Assembly: GCA_030037705.1 (NCBI GenBank)
Contig: JASHQE010000045.1
Location: 1-35,250 of the forward strand
DNA: 35,250 nt
Source of the DNA: Acidobacteriaceae bacterium
Lineage (GTDB): Bacteria; Acidobacteriota; Terriglobia; Terriglobales; Acidobacteriaceae
Direction: 5' to 3'
This document shows, piece by piece, positions 1 to 8,058 of the stretch. The position numbers and the translations under genes are program-made. Every line of letters begins with the position of its first letter. The first letter of the stretch is position 1. The notes beneath the pieces are model-generated. The model did not search any database. It was not told the origin of the DNA and saw nothing but the letters and a program-made list of their open reading frames with translations.

Positions 1-855
1 ATTACGACCATCAACACGGGTAGCAACCTGAGGTCGGCCGGAGCCGATGTCAGCAGCACCCAGGCGCAGGTATCGCAGGCGGAGAAGCAACTGGCAGCCG
101 CGCATGCCCGCGTGCTGCAGGCCCAGGCAAACAACTTCAAGGCGCAGTCTGATCTGGAGCGGTACAAGCCGCTGGTGGAAAAAGACGTGATCAGCAAGCA
201 GCAGTTTGACGCCGCTGTGGCTGCCGCCGATGCTGCAAAGGCCGCGCAGGATGACGCGCAAGCCACCGAGCAGGCCGCACAGGACGGCGTGCGCGTGGCT
301 CATGACCGTCTGGCGCAGTCCGAGGCCGAGCTCAAATACGCCCAAACAGGTCCTCAACAGGTGGCTGCGCAGGACGCTCGCGCCAAGCAGGCCGAGGCCC
401 AGGTGGAGCAGGCACGGGCCCAGCTTGACCAGGCTAAATTAAATCTGAGCTATACCAAGATCTTTGCCCCGGAAGCCGGCATCATCACCCGCAAGAGCGT
501 CGAGATCAACCAGAACGTCTCTGTCGGCCAGAACCTGCTCACGCTGGTTTCTCTTGAAGACATCTGGATTACTGCGAATTTCAAAGAAACCCAGTTGCGT
601 CACATGCAGGCAGGCCAGAAAGTCGCCATTCACGTCGACTCGACCGGCAAGGACTATAGCGGCCGCATCACGCAGATTGGAGGCGCCACAGGTTCCGTGC
701 TCTCACTCTTCCCACCCGAGAACGCGACTGGCAACTACGTCAAAGTGGTGCAGCGCCTTCCCGTGCGCATCGATTTCACAAACCTGGCCCAGGAAGACCC
801 CGACCACCAGCTTCGTCCCGGCTTATCTGTCGAGCCGAAGGTCTGGGTGAAGTGA
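1..855 (+). CDS. HlyD/EmrA-family efflux periplasmic adaptor (5' truncated)
   Basis: The frame is open from base 1, so the N-terminus (membrane anchor and first beta half) lies outside the window; about 284 residues remain. The visible part starts in a long Ala/Gln/Glu-rich coiled-coil hairpin of the kind found in membrane fusion proteins. A lipoyl/barrel segment follows (LSYTKIFAPEAGIITRKSVEINQNVSVGQ is read in two parts: the LSYTKIFAP motif, then the GQNLLTLVSL strand). It ends with the RLPVRIDF strand typical of EmrA-like adaptors. Such proteins bridge an inner-membrane pump (MFS or ABC) to an outer-membrane channel in drug or metabolite export. No pump gene follows, so partners must be upstream or elsewhere. 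Family assignment is firm; the substrate cannot be read. Confidence 0.9.
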   Translation: MTTINTGSNLRSAGADVSSTQAQVSQAEKQLAAAHARVLQAQANNFKAQSDLERYKPLVEKDVISKQQFDAAVAAADAAKAAQDDAQATEQAAQDGVRVAHDRLAQSEAELKYAQTGPQQVAAQDARAKQAEAQVEQARAQLDQAKLNLSYTKIFAPEAGIITRKSVEINQNVSVGQNLLTLVSLEDIWITANFKETQLRHMQAGQKVAIHVDSTGKDYSGRITQIGGATGSVLSLFPPENATGNYVKVVQRLPVRIDFTNLAQEDPDHQLRPGLSVEPKVWVK

Positions 856-909
856 AGAAAGTCAGCTTCTAGTGTCCTGTTCCAGAAGTTCGTATCAGAA
901 ATGCGCCTG

Positions 910-934
910 TCATCCTGAGCGAAGTCGAAGGGGA
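910..934. repeat. Short intergenic repeat of the CATCCTGAGCGAAG type
   Basis: The spacer after the efflux gene carries CATCCTGAGCGAAG followed by TCGAAGGGGA. I recall this wording as a dispersed intergenic repeat in Acidobacteria and some other GC-rich bacteria. Only one copy is visible here, so repeat status rests on general knowledge, not on this window. Confidence 0.4.
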
Positions 935-985
935 TTTGCGGTTGCTCCTTGCCAATTATGCTACGAATTTCTTGGACACCATACT

Positions 986-1038
986 AGCCTCCAGCTTTCC
1001 TCTGGACTGGTTTTCCAGTCTGAGCGGAGCTGGAGGCT
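986..1038. other. Nested hairpin in the spacer between the efflux gene and the metal regulator
   Basis: An 11-bp inverted repeat (AGCCTCCAGCT at 986-996, AGCTGGAGGCT at 1028-1038) encloses a second perfect stem (GACTGG at 1005-1010, CCAGTC at 1015-1020) with a TTTT loop. Wobble pairs could extend the inner stem. No U-run follows directly, so it is not a textbook intrinsic terminator. It could end the efflux transcript, protect a 3' end, or be a repeat element. Apart from this and the short repeat at 910-934, the 304-bp gap (856-1159) shows no gene that I can support. Confidence 0.55.
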
Positions 1039-1159
1039 TGCATTTTGAAGAGAAAAACGAAGGATTGCTTGCCAGTCAGCCTGGGCGGCGGATAAAAGCT
1101 AACAGCTAGAAACTGAAGGCTGGAAGCTGCCTTTGCATTAGACTGGGTTGCAGCACAGC

Positions 1160-1831
1160 ATGAAAGATTCGATTCACGTTTCGAAGGAGAACTACCTTAA
1201 GGCCATTTTGGAAGCGGAGGCCGAAGGCCGTGAAGTGATTCCCGCAGTGCTGGCTCATTGGCTTGAAGTCTCCGCGCCCGCCGTGACCATGGCTCTCAAA
1301 CGGTTGAAGCGGGACGGCTATGTGGAAGTTGGTGCGGATGGCATCGTGCGCCTGACCGCCGCAGGACGCGAAACCGCCTATCATACGGCCCTGCGCCATC
1401 ACCTCATCGAACGCATGTTGAGCGAGCTCTTCGGCATGGAGTGGCATGAAATCCATGAAGAGGCCGAACGGCTGGAACATGCCGTTTCTCCTGCCTTTGA
1501 GGTTAAGCTGCGGGAAAAACTGGGCGAAGGCGGCGCCTGCCCGCACGGCAACGCAGTCCTGCCGGAGCGGCCGGCCGAGCGCAAACGGCGCGGCGAGACG
1601 CCGCTCTCCGAGGCTGCCGCAGGCGCATCTTACACCGTCACCAGCCTTCAAGAGCGCGATCCGAAGCTGCTCCTCTTTCTTCACAAGGCCGGCATCGGCC
1701 CGGGCCAGACGCTCCGCGTCTTGAGTCAGAACTACGACCAAACCGTGCAAATAGAGTTATCTACAGGACAATCGATTCTTGGCCGTCCGGCAGCGGAGGC
1801 CGTCTGGCTTCGTCCTGCGGTTCAAGCCTGA
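1160..1831 (+). CDS. mntR: DtxR/MntR-family metal-dependent transcriptional regulator
   Basis: This is a 223-residue DtxR-type repressor with the full-length architecture: winged helix (about 1-65), metal-binding dimerisation domain (about 66-125) and C-terminal FeoA/SH3-like domain (about 148-220). Aligning by eye to DtxR, the metal ligands fall at H80, E84, H99, E103, E106 and H107 with the same spacing. The DtxR Cys102 position is Glu103 here, as in the Mn-selective MntR of Bacillus, and the next gene is an NRAMP Mn transporter. I therefore infer a manganese sensor repressing mntH. The residue matching DtxR Met10 is Asn11, which is unusual. I chose the ATG at 1160 because the sequence MKDSIHVSKENYL matches the family start; a TTG at 1148 is in frame. 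The gene symbol is inferred. Confidence 0.88.
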   Translation: MKDSIHVSKENYLKAILEAEAEGREVIPAVLAHWLEVSAPAVTMALKRLKRDGYVEVGADGIVRLTAAGRETAYHTALRHHLIERMLSELFGMEWHEIHEEAERLEHAVSPAFEVKLREKLGEGGACPHGNAVLPERPAERKRRGETPLSEAAAGASYTVTSLQERDPKLLLFLHKAGIGPGQTLRVLSQNYDQTVQIELSTGQSILGRPAAEAVWLRPAVQA

Positions 1832-1890
1832 AGAATTCCCCCTGCAGCGCTTTGGCGTAATTTCCATGCATCAAACTTTCTGTCAAAGCC

Positions 1891-1935
1891 TTAGGTAATT
1901 ATTCATAAAAAAATTCATTAACTATAATTAATTAT
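1891..1935 (+). promoter_or_regulatory. Candidate mntH promoter and metal-regulator operator
   Basis: The spacer before the NRAMP gene is strikingly AT-rich in a GC-rich region. A TATAAT box at 1923-1928 overlaps a perfect 12-bp palindrome, ATAATTAATTAT (1924-1935). A TTAGGTAA element, reminiscent of a DtxR half-site, lies at 1891-1898. A palindrome over the -10 box is where a metal-responsive repressor would act. The -35 is poor. Regulation by the adjacent regulator is inference. Confidence 0.5.
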
Positions 1936-1951
1936 CTATGGCATACTGTAG

Positions 1952-3313
1952 ATGACAGGTCTTATTTACTTCCCTTTGTTCATGTCCACAGAAACCGTAT
2001 CCCGCGTCGCGCTTACAGAGCCTTCCCTGCCGGAAGTGCATTCGACCGTCAGCATCTCCCGTTCTCCATACTCCTGGCGGCGGCTCCTGGGCTTTCTCGG
2101 CCCGGGATTCCTCATCGCGGTCGGCTACATGGATCCCGGCAATTGGGCCACGGACATCGCTGGCGGTTCACGCTTCGGCTATACGCTGCTGTTCGTCGTC
2201 ATGGCCTCGAACCTGATGGCGATTCTGCTGCAGAGTTTGTCGCTTAAGTTAGGCATCGTTACCGAACGGGATCTGGCCCAGCTTTGCCACGAGACGTACG
2301 GGCCCAAGATCAGTTTTGCGCTGTGGATCCTTGCCGAGATAGCGATCGCAGCCTGCGATTTGGCCGAAGTCATCGGATCGGCGATTGCACTTGAGCTGCT
2401 GTTCCACATCCCGCTGTTCTACGGCGTGCTTATCACCGGGCTTGATGTGCTGCTGATCCTGCTCTTGCAGCGCTGGGGATTTCGCTATGTGGAATCGCTG
2501 GTGATTGCGCTGATCGGGACCATCATCGTCCTGTTCAGCGTACAAATGTTTTTGTCAAAGCCGGAGTATTGGCCTCTCCTGCGCAATCTCGTGGTTCCAT
2601 CGCCGTCTATCATCTCGAACCCGGAGATGCTCTACATCGCCATCGGCATTCTCGGTGCAACCGTGATGCCGCACAACCTGTATCTGCACTCCTCGATCGT
2701 GCAGAGCCGCCGCTACCTGCGTACGCCGGCAGGCAAGCGCGAGGCCGTGCGCATGGCAAACATCGACTCCGCTTTTGCGCTCACGGTAGCGCTGTTTGTC
2801 AACGCCGCTATCTTGATCGTTGCCTCGGCCGTCTTCTATCGCAGCGGACATTTCGAAGTTGCAGCGATTCAGGATGCTTTCAAGCTACTCAGTCCGCTGG
2901 TGGGTGTGGCCGGGGCCAGCACCTTGTTCGCGATCGCTCTGCTGGCTTCGGGCCAGAACTCCTCCATTACAGGCACGCTCGCCGGACAGGTGTTGATGGA
3001 GGGCTTCATTCACATCAAGCTCACGCCCTGGCTGCGCCGGCTCATCACGCGTTCGCTGGCCATTGTTCCCACCATCCTTGTGGTCGCCATCACCGGCGAG
3101 CGCGGAACCGAGAAGCTGCTCATCCTTAGCCAGGTGATCCTGTCGCTGCAACTGAGCTTTGCCGTCGTTCCTCTCGTGCAGTTCACGGGCAATCGCGCCA
3201 GGATGGGCGAGTTCGTCAATGGCCGTTGGCTGCAGGCGCTGGCCTGGTTCACAACGGTCCTGATCGCCGCGCTGAATGCCTGGTTGCTCATTCAGACCGC
3301 GGCAGGTCATTAA
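1952..3313 (+). CDS. mntH: NRAMP-family divalent metal (Mn2+/Fe2+) transporter
   Basis: This 453-residue inner-membrane protein has about eleven hydrophobic segments and both NRAMP signatures: DPGN at residues 61-64 in TM1 and MPHN at 239-242 in TM6, which hold the metal in characterised family members. It imports Mn2+ (possibly Fe2+) by proton symport. It follows a DtxR/MntR-type repressor by 120 bp, with an AT-rich palindromic promoter candidate between them, so manganese-responsive control is likely. The start is uncertain: ATG 1952 leaves a very short leader after the TATAAT box, while ATG 1982 (MSTETVSR) is 30 bases further in. Neither has a clear ribosome-binding site. The N-terminal extension before TM1 is soluble and poorly conserved in this family. 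Confidence 0.92.
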   Translation: MTGLIYFPLFMSTETVSRVALTEPSLPEVHSTVSISRSPYSWRRLLGFLGPGFLIAVGYMDPGNWATDIAGGSRFGYTLLFVVMASNLMAILLQSLSLKLGIVTERDLAQLCHETYGPKISFALWILAEIAIAACDLAEVIGSAIALELLFHIPLFYGVLITGLDVLLILLLQRWGFRYVESLVIALIGTIIVLFSVQMFLSKPEYWPLLRNLVVPSPSIISNPEMLYIAIGILGATVMPHNLYLHSSIVQSRRYLRTPAGKREAVRMANIDSAFALTVALFVNAAILIVASAVFYRSGHFEVAAIQDAFKLLSPLVGVAGASTLFAIALLASGQNSSITGTLAGQVLMEGFIHIKLTPWLRRLITRSLAIVPTILVVAITGERGTEKLLILSQVILSLQLSFAVVPLVQFTGNRARMGEFVNGRWLQALAWFTTVLIAALNAWLLIQTAAGH

Positions 3314-3337
3314 TAATGGATGATTTTCCGGAAAGAA

Positions 3338-3506
3338 CCGGGTAGTTCACGTCATCAAGCATGTAGGAGTCCGGGTAGTAGGTCAGTTTGAAGGATACGG
3401 GTTGAAGGGTATGGGCTTTAGCCCGTACGTTAACCTCCCACCATCATTCAGGGGCTTCAGCCCTGAGGAAAGCTTCTTTCAAACTGATCCACTGCCGGAA
3501 TCCGGC
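3338..3506. repeat. Cluster of intergenic repeats and hairpins
   Basis: The 291-bp spacer 3314-3604 is dense in small symmetric elements. CCGGGTAGT occurs twice (3338-3346, 3371-3379). GGGCTTTAGCCC (3413-3424) forms a tight stem. TCAGGGGCT...AGCCCTGA (3448-3466) forms a second stem with one bulge. GCCGGA-A-TCCGGC (3494-3506) is an inverted repeat. I recall paired 'gggctttagccc ... ggggcttcagccc' elements as dispersed repeats in Acidobacteria. No gene is visible in the spacer. Confidence 0.5.
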
Positions 3507-3604
3507 TTTGGTGAATGTACTCTTGCCGCAAAGCTTTTTGCGTGATTCAATGACAATTGTTCCCAGGGCCGTTTTTTTGACTCCGCACGTGTGGGGATTG
3601 CCTG

Positions 3605-4675
3605 ATGAGCGACGCTGAACCGCGTAAGCACGGAGTAAGCGCGGAGGGTATCAAGCCGGAAGATGAATTGGTCAGCCGGTATGAGGTAGTGCCCTACACG
3701 GAGCGGGCGCATGAAACGGATCTCTATGCTTTCCGCGCCTCTTTGCCTCAGCCCGCGCCCGCGCAGGCACCCGCGCCGACTCCGCGACAGATCGCTCTGA
3801 CTGGCACCAAAAACATCGCTCTCATCGCGGGAGTGGGTGCGCTCGCCGTTCTTTTCTCGGTTCTGATTACCATGATCGTCTTGAAGAAGCAGGAGCCGGA
3901 GCAGCCTTTTATCGATCTGGGAACCAATCACATCGCGTCCGCCGGATTGGGTGGGCGGCTCATCGCTAAGTGGGATGGAAGCGCCGAGTACGAGCTCCAC
4001 ATCGATCCTCTCGTTCCCGCACAGATTGGGGGATTTGCGGCGGTGGCGGCTAATCCCCCTCGCCCGATCTCGATTGATCTTCACTTCAAGGACATGTCTG
4101 GCTCAGTCGTTTGCCAGAAAGAAATTCTCCTCCCCATTGATCCCGCAGGACAGGCCAATCCGCAGCAGGTGCAGCCGCTAGTTCCGACGAAGACAGCCGG
4201 CGGTGACATTGTGCAAAATGTAACTGCGTCCGATGGTCAGATCGACGAGATTGTGATCAATGGTCAACTGCCTTGTCCTGCAAAATCGTACAAAAGCCTC
4301 GCATCGTGGGATTTCGTTTCGAGTTTTCCCCTCGTTGCGGAGCAGGAAGACTGGATGCGTCATGAGCAGGGCATCGAAGCAGAACTGAGGCGGAGAGCCG
4401 CAGAAGCCCGCGCGAAGGCATTGATTCCTAATATCCGGCCATTACCCGCTCCCATTGAGGGAGATGACGTGATCGTCTTCGATAACCCATCGAAGGGCAC
4501 CGTTGAAACGAAGGCTGGCAGAGTCTTTTTTATCGGCAAAGACGGACTGCGTGGCCACGCGCCGGGATGGCAAATCTTTCCTGCGACTGTCCATTTCCGC
4601 TGCGATATCAAAGCTACGTGCACCCTCACACGCCACGATGTTCCTGGCTTTCTCCAGGTCCGCTTGGTGCACTGA
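3605..4675 (+). CDS. Unrecognised single-pass membrane protein
   Basis: I do not recognise this 356-residue protein. Residues 1-60 are charged then Pro/Ala-rich (PQPAPAQAPAPTP), consistent with a cytoplasmic tail. Residues about 70-93 form one transmembrane helix (IALIAGVGALAVLFSVLITM) followed by KK. The remaining 260 residues should be periplasmic and contain four cysteines (VVCQ, LPCPA, HFRCD, ATCTL), so disulfides are possible. A short Arg/Ala-rich helix (EAELRRRAAEARAKA) lies near residue 260. No enzyme motif is visible. It stands alone, with a repeat-rich spacer before it and the NAD(P)H-hydrate repair gene 92 bp after it. Codon use and ORF quality look real; function unknown. Confidence 0.75.
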   Translation: MSDAEPRKHGVSAEGIKPEDELVSRYEVVPYTERAHETDLYAFRASLPQPAPAQAPAPTPRQIALTGTKNIALIAGVGALAVLFSVLITMIVLKKQEPEQPFIDLGTNHIASAGLGGRLIAKWDGSAEYELHIDPLVPAQIGGFAAVAANPPRPISIDLHFKDMSGSVVCQKEILLPIDPAGQANPQQVQPLVPTKTAGGDIVQNVTASDGQIDEIVINGQLPCPAKSYKSLASWDFVSSFPLVAEQEDWMRHEQGIEAELRRRAAEARAKALIPNIRPLPAPIEGDDVIVFDNPSKGTVETKAGRVFFIGKDGLRGHAPGWQIFPATVHFRCDIKATCTLTRHDVPGFLQVRLVH

Positions 4676-4767
4676 ACGCTTGCGGGCGTGAGTAAACCGG
4701 CAATGCGTCTTTGTTTCGTATCCCTTACGCTCCGTCCTTGCATCCCTGATCTCTGTCATGTCGTACG

Positions 4768-6429
4768 ATGGATGCGATGCACGTACTCTCCGCAGCCGAG
4801 ATGCAGGCCTGTGATCGCGCAACCACAGAGCAATTCGGCATTCCATCCATTGAACTGATGCGCGCGGCGGCAGCTTCAGTCGCAGCGTTTGCGCGCGAAC
4901 AGTTTCCGCATCTGCGCCGCGTGACAGTGCTCTGCGGCCGCGGCAATAATGGCGGCGACGGCATGATGGCCGCGCGGCTGTTGGCGCACGACGGTATGGG
5001 CGTGACCACGCTTCTGCTGGGCTCTCCTGACGGGCTCACCGGCGATGCCGCTCAAGCCTGGCGCGAGTTGACCAACCCGCTGCACGGCAGTGTCGAAGTC
5101 GTCACAACCGTGGAGGATCTCGGCCGGCATACGAGTGCGCTCGACACGGATCTCATTTTCGACGCAGTGCTCGGAACAGGATTCAAACCGCCGCTCAAGG
5201 GCCTGGCTCTCGCCGCGCTCGAGTGGGTAAAGGCCAGCCGCGCGCCTATTCTCGCTGTCGATCTACCGTCCGGCTGGCCCGCAGATGAGACCGGCGCCAT
5301 GCTGAGCGGTCCTGCTTTTCCGGCTGACGCCGTGATTACATTTACTGCGCCCAAGCCGGCCCACGTATTGGGTCAATTGACGCGCCGGTGGGATCAGCCG
5401 GTGGTCGTGGCTCCGATCGGCTCGCCGGATGAAACAGTCGTATCCACGCTTCAGTTGGAGTGGTCCGGCGCAGCGGCTGCGCTTGCGGGTGCGCCGCGGG
5501 CCGTTGCTGCGAACAAGGGCAACTTCGGCCATGTTCTCGTGGTCGGCGGAACGTTCGGATTTGCCGGTGGCAAGGCGGGCGCCCCTGCTATGGCAGCGTT
5601 AGCGGCGTTGCGCGCCGGCGCGGGACTTGTCACTGCGGCCGTGCCGGCTCCGGCGTTGTCGGTTACAGCCGCGGTCGCGCCCGAACTGATGACCTGGCCA
5701 CTCCTGGCGACTGCCGCCGGTCACGTTGCAGAGGAAAATCTCACGCCTGACCGAATTTCTCCACTGCTCGCCGGTAAAACGGTGCTCGCCATCGGCCCCG
5801 GTCTCGGGCAAACTCCGGAAACCGCCAAATTCGCCTCGGGTCTGCTCTCATCGACCGATCTGCCGGCAGTGATCGACGCCGATGCGCTGAACATTCTGGC
5901 AACCAAGCCGGTGTTGCTGACCAAGCTCGCTCGGCGCGGCAAACGCACGCTGGTGCTCACGCCACATCCGGGTGAGATGGCGCGTCTCGCCGGCACAACA
6001 GTAGCCGAGGTGCAGGCAGACCGTCTGAAAACGGCGCGCGAGTTCGCGCAGCGCGTGGGCGTCACGCTGGTGCTCAAAGGGGCGCGCACGCTCATTGCTC
6101 ATCCAGACGGACGCATTGCGGTCAACACGACCGGCAATCCGGGCATGGCCAAAGGCGGCAGCGGTGACCTGCTCACCGGCCTGATTGCGGGCCTGCTTGC
6201 GCAGCATCCGCATGATCCGGCGCGCGCCGTAGAAGCTGCAGTTTACCTGCACGGGCTTGCTGCAGACCTTGCTGTGCGCTCGGGCGATGAGCACACATTT
6301 CTAGCCACGGATTGCCTGCGGCATCTTTCACAGGCTTTTCGCTTTTACTCGCGTGGCGCAAACGGGTATGTTTGGATACAGGGGTTGCCGGGATCGCAGG
6401 CAGCAGCCTTGAAAGAGGCCAGAGGATGA
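4768..6429 (+). CDS. nnr: Bifunctional NAD(P)H-hydrate epimerase / ADP-dependent NAD(P)H-hydrate dehydratase
   Basis: This 553-residue fusion repairs hydrated NADH and NADPH. The N-terminal YjeF_N epimerase domain (about 1-215) shows CGRGNNGGDG, the DAVLGTGF segment and VDLPSGWPADETG. The C-terminal ribokinase-like dehydratase domain (about 245-530) shows NKGNFGHVLVVGG, IGPGLG, DADALN, LTPHPGEMARL and the NTTGNPGMAKGGSGDLLTG phosphate/active-site region. The length is normal for the fused form. ATG 4768 (MDAMHVLSAAEMQ) is used; ATG 4777 would remove three residues. The stop overlaps the tsaE start (ATGA), a linkage often seen in bacteria. Confidence 0.95.
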   Translation: MDAMHVLSAAEMQACDRATTEQFGIPSIELMRAAAASVAAFAREQFPHLRRVTVLCGRGNNGGDGMMAARLLAHDGMGVTTLLLGSPDGLTGDAAQAWRELTNPLHGSVEVVTTVEDLGRHTSALDTDLIFDAVLGTGFKPPLKGLALAALEWVKASRAPILAVDLPSGWPADETGAMLSGPAFPADAVITFTAPKPAHVLGQLTRRWDQPVVVAPIGSPDETVVSTLQLEWSGAAAALAGAPRAVAANKGNFGHVLVVGGTFGFAGGKAGAPAMAALAALRAGAGLVTAAVPAPALSVTAAVAPELMTWPLLATAAGHVAEENLTPDRISPLLAGKTVLAIGPGLGQTPETAKFASGLLSSTDLPAVIDADALNILATKPVLLTKLARRGKRTLVLTPHPGEMARLAGTTVAEVQADRLKTAREFAQRVGVTLVLKGARTLIAHPDGRIAVNTTGNPGMAKGGSGDLLTGLIAGLLAQHPHDPARAVEAAVYLHGLAADLAVRSGDEHTFLATDCLRHLSQAFRFYSRGANGYVWIQGLPGSQAAALKEARG

Positions 6430-6899
6430 CGAGCTCCGCACCGACCACGGAAGGGAAGATTCACGAGTTCACCACGCAGAGTGGTGCGGACACCATCGAG
6501 GTGGGGCGCAAGCTGGTCCGCCTGCTCAAGCCTCCTCAACTGTTGCTCCTGCGCGGAGAACTGGGCACCGGCAAGACAACGCTGGTGAAAGGGATTGCCC
6601 AGGCGCTTGATGCCGCCGAGCCCGACGAGGTGACCAGTCCCACCTTCACGCTGTTGCATGAGTACGACGGCACCCGCGACGGCAAACCGGTGAAACTCTA
6701 CCACCTCGATGTCTATCGTCTTGAAGGTGAACGGCAATTGGAGACACTGGGCTTGGAGGAGCTGCTAACACCCGATGCCCTGGTGTTGGTCGAATGGGGC
6801 GAAAAGTTCAAGAGCATTCGCAAGCGGGCTACGGGCGAGATTGTCATCTCCTCCGAAGGCGGCGATAAGCGCAAGATCACGGTGATATTGAAGGAATAG
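6426..6899 (+). CDS. tsaE: tRNA threonylcarbamoyladenosine biosynthesis ATPase TsaE
   Basis: This 157-residue P-loop protein has a clear Walker A (GELGTGKTT), TSPTFTLLHEY and YHLDVYRL segments, and VLVEWGEKF near the C-terminus, all typical of TsaE. TsaE works with TsaB and TsaD in forming t6A37 on tRNAs that read ANN codons. The start at 6426 overlaps the previous stop by four bases (ATGA), which implies translational coupling; a longer in-frame extension into nnr exists but is not needed. tsaB lies about 12 kb away in this window; tsaC and tsaD are not seen. Confidence 0.95.
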   Translation: MTSSAPTTEGKIHEFTTQSGADTIEVGRKLVRLLKPPQLLLLRGELGTGKTTLVKGIAQALDAAEPDEVTSPTFTLLHEYDGTRDGKPVKLYHLDVYRLEGERQLETLGLEELLTPDALVLVEWGEKFKSIRKRATGEIVISSEGGDKRKITVILKE

Positions 6900-6990
6900 C
6901 AAGTCAGCCGGTCGGCAAGCCAGTCCCGTCAAGTCGGTCCCGTGCCTCATCCTCGACCATCCCGTTTAACCACCGGATCGAATCCATCTC

Positions 6991-7995
6991 ATGCAGCGCA
7001 TTGCTTTTGAGGACGTTCAGCAGCAACTGGCAAGTGCACTGCGCAGGCTCGGTTTTGCCGCCGAGCGCGCCGAAACCTGCGCCCGCCTCTTTGCCGAAAC
7101 CACCTGTGACGGCGTTTACACGCACGGCATCAACCGCTTTCCGCGTTATGTGGCCACTATCCGAAACGGCAGTGTGGTGGTGGATGCGGAGCCGAGGCGC
7201 GTGGCAGGTTTCGGCGCTTTGGAGCGGTGGGATGGGCGGCGCGGCCCCGGTAATCTCAACGCGCTAGCCATGATGGCGCGCGCGCTGACACTCAGTCGCG
7301 CGCATGGCATAGGCTGCGTGGCGCTCGGGAATACGAATCATTGGATGCGCGGCGGGACCTACGGATGGCAGGCAACGGAGGCGGGATTCGTCGGCATCTG
7401 CTGGACGAATACGATGCCGAACTTGCCGCCATGGGGCGGGGTGGAGCGCATCATCGGCAACAATCCGCTGGTCATTGCCGTGCCGCGCCCTGCCGGTCCG
7501 GTCGTTCTCGATATGGCGATGTCGCAGTTCTCTTACGGAGCATTGGAAAGCTACCGGCAACGCGGCGAGATGCTGCCCGTCGATGGCGGCTTCGATGCCG
7601 AGGGAAATCTTACACGCGATCCGGCTGCGATTGAAAAATCCTGGCGTCCTTTGCCGGTTGGCTACTGGAAAGGCTCGGGGCTCTCCATCGTGCTCGACAT
7701 GATAGCCGCGATGATGAGCCTGGGCCGGGCCACGCATCAGCTTTCACACGATCCGGTCTTCGAGTGTGGCATCTCGCAGATGTTCCTGGCGATGAATCCG
7801 GAGGCCTTTGGACCCGAGCCGAAGCTGGCCGAGATCGCCGACGGGATCGTCGCCTCACTACATCATTCGGAGCCGGCGAGGGAAGGGAAGCGCGTCCGCT
7901 ATCCGGGGGAAGAAACACTGCGCATCCGTGCCGAGAACCGGAAGCTGGGCCTGCCTGTCGAGCCTGCCGTTTGGGCAGAGATCCTGGCAATGTGA
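6991..7995 (+). CDS. dlgD: YiaK/DlgD-like 2,3-diketo-L-gulonate (3-dehydro-L-gulonate) reductase
   Basis: This 334-residue protein belongs to the malate/L-lactate/ureidoglycolate dehydrogenase type 2 family (Ldh_2). It matches E. coli YiaK/DlgD closely by recall: GVYTHGINRFPRY, NTNHWMRGGTYGWQA, GICWTNTMPNLPPWGG, LPVDGGFDAEGNLT and GYWKGSGLSIVLDMIA align almost block for block. In E. coli this NAD(P)H enzyme acts on 2,3-diketo-L-gulonate in sugar-acid use. No other genes of that pathway are nearby, so the substrate here is inferred from family only. The gene stands between tsaE and an adenosine-deaminase-like gene, with 91- and 63-bp spacers that show no clear promoter. Confidence 0.85.
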   Translation: MQRIAFEDVQQQLASALRRLGFAAERAETCARLFAETTCDGVYTHGINRFPRYVATIRNGSVVVDAEPRRVAGFGALERWDGRRGPGNLNALAMMARALTLSRAHGIGCVALGNTNHWMRGGTYGWQATEAGFVGICWTNTMPNLPPWGGVERIIGNNPLVIAVPRPAGPVVLDMAMSQFSYGALESYRQRGEMLPVDGGFDAEGNLTRDPAAIEKSWRPLPVGYWKGSGLSIVLDMIAAMMSLGRATHQLSHDPVFECGISQMFLAMNPEAFGPEPKLAEIADGIVASLHHSEPAREGKRVRYPGEETLRIRAENRKLGLPVEPAVWAEILAM

Positions 7996-8058
7996 CGGTG
8001 GTTTGTTGCGGCTGATCGTGAGCACGTCAACCTCCGAAACATGCGCTATGCTGGGTCC

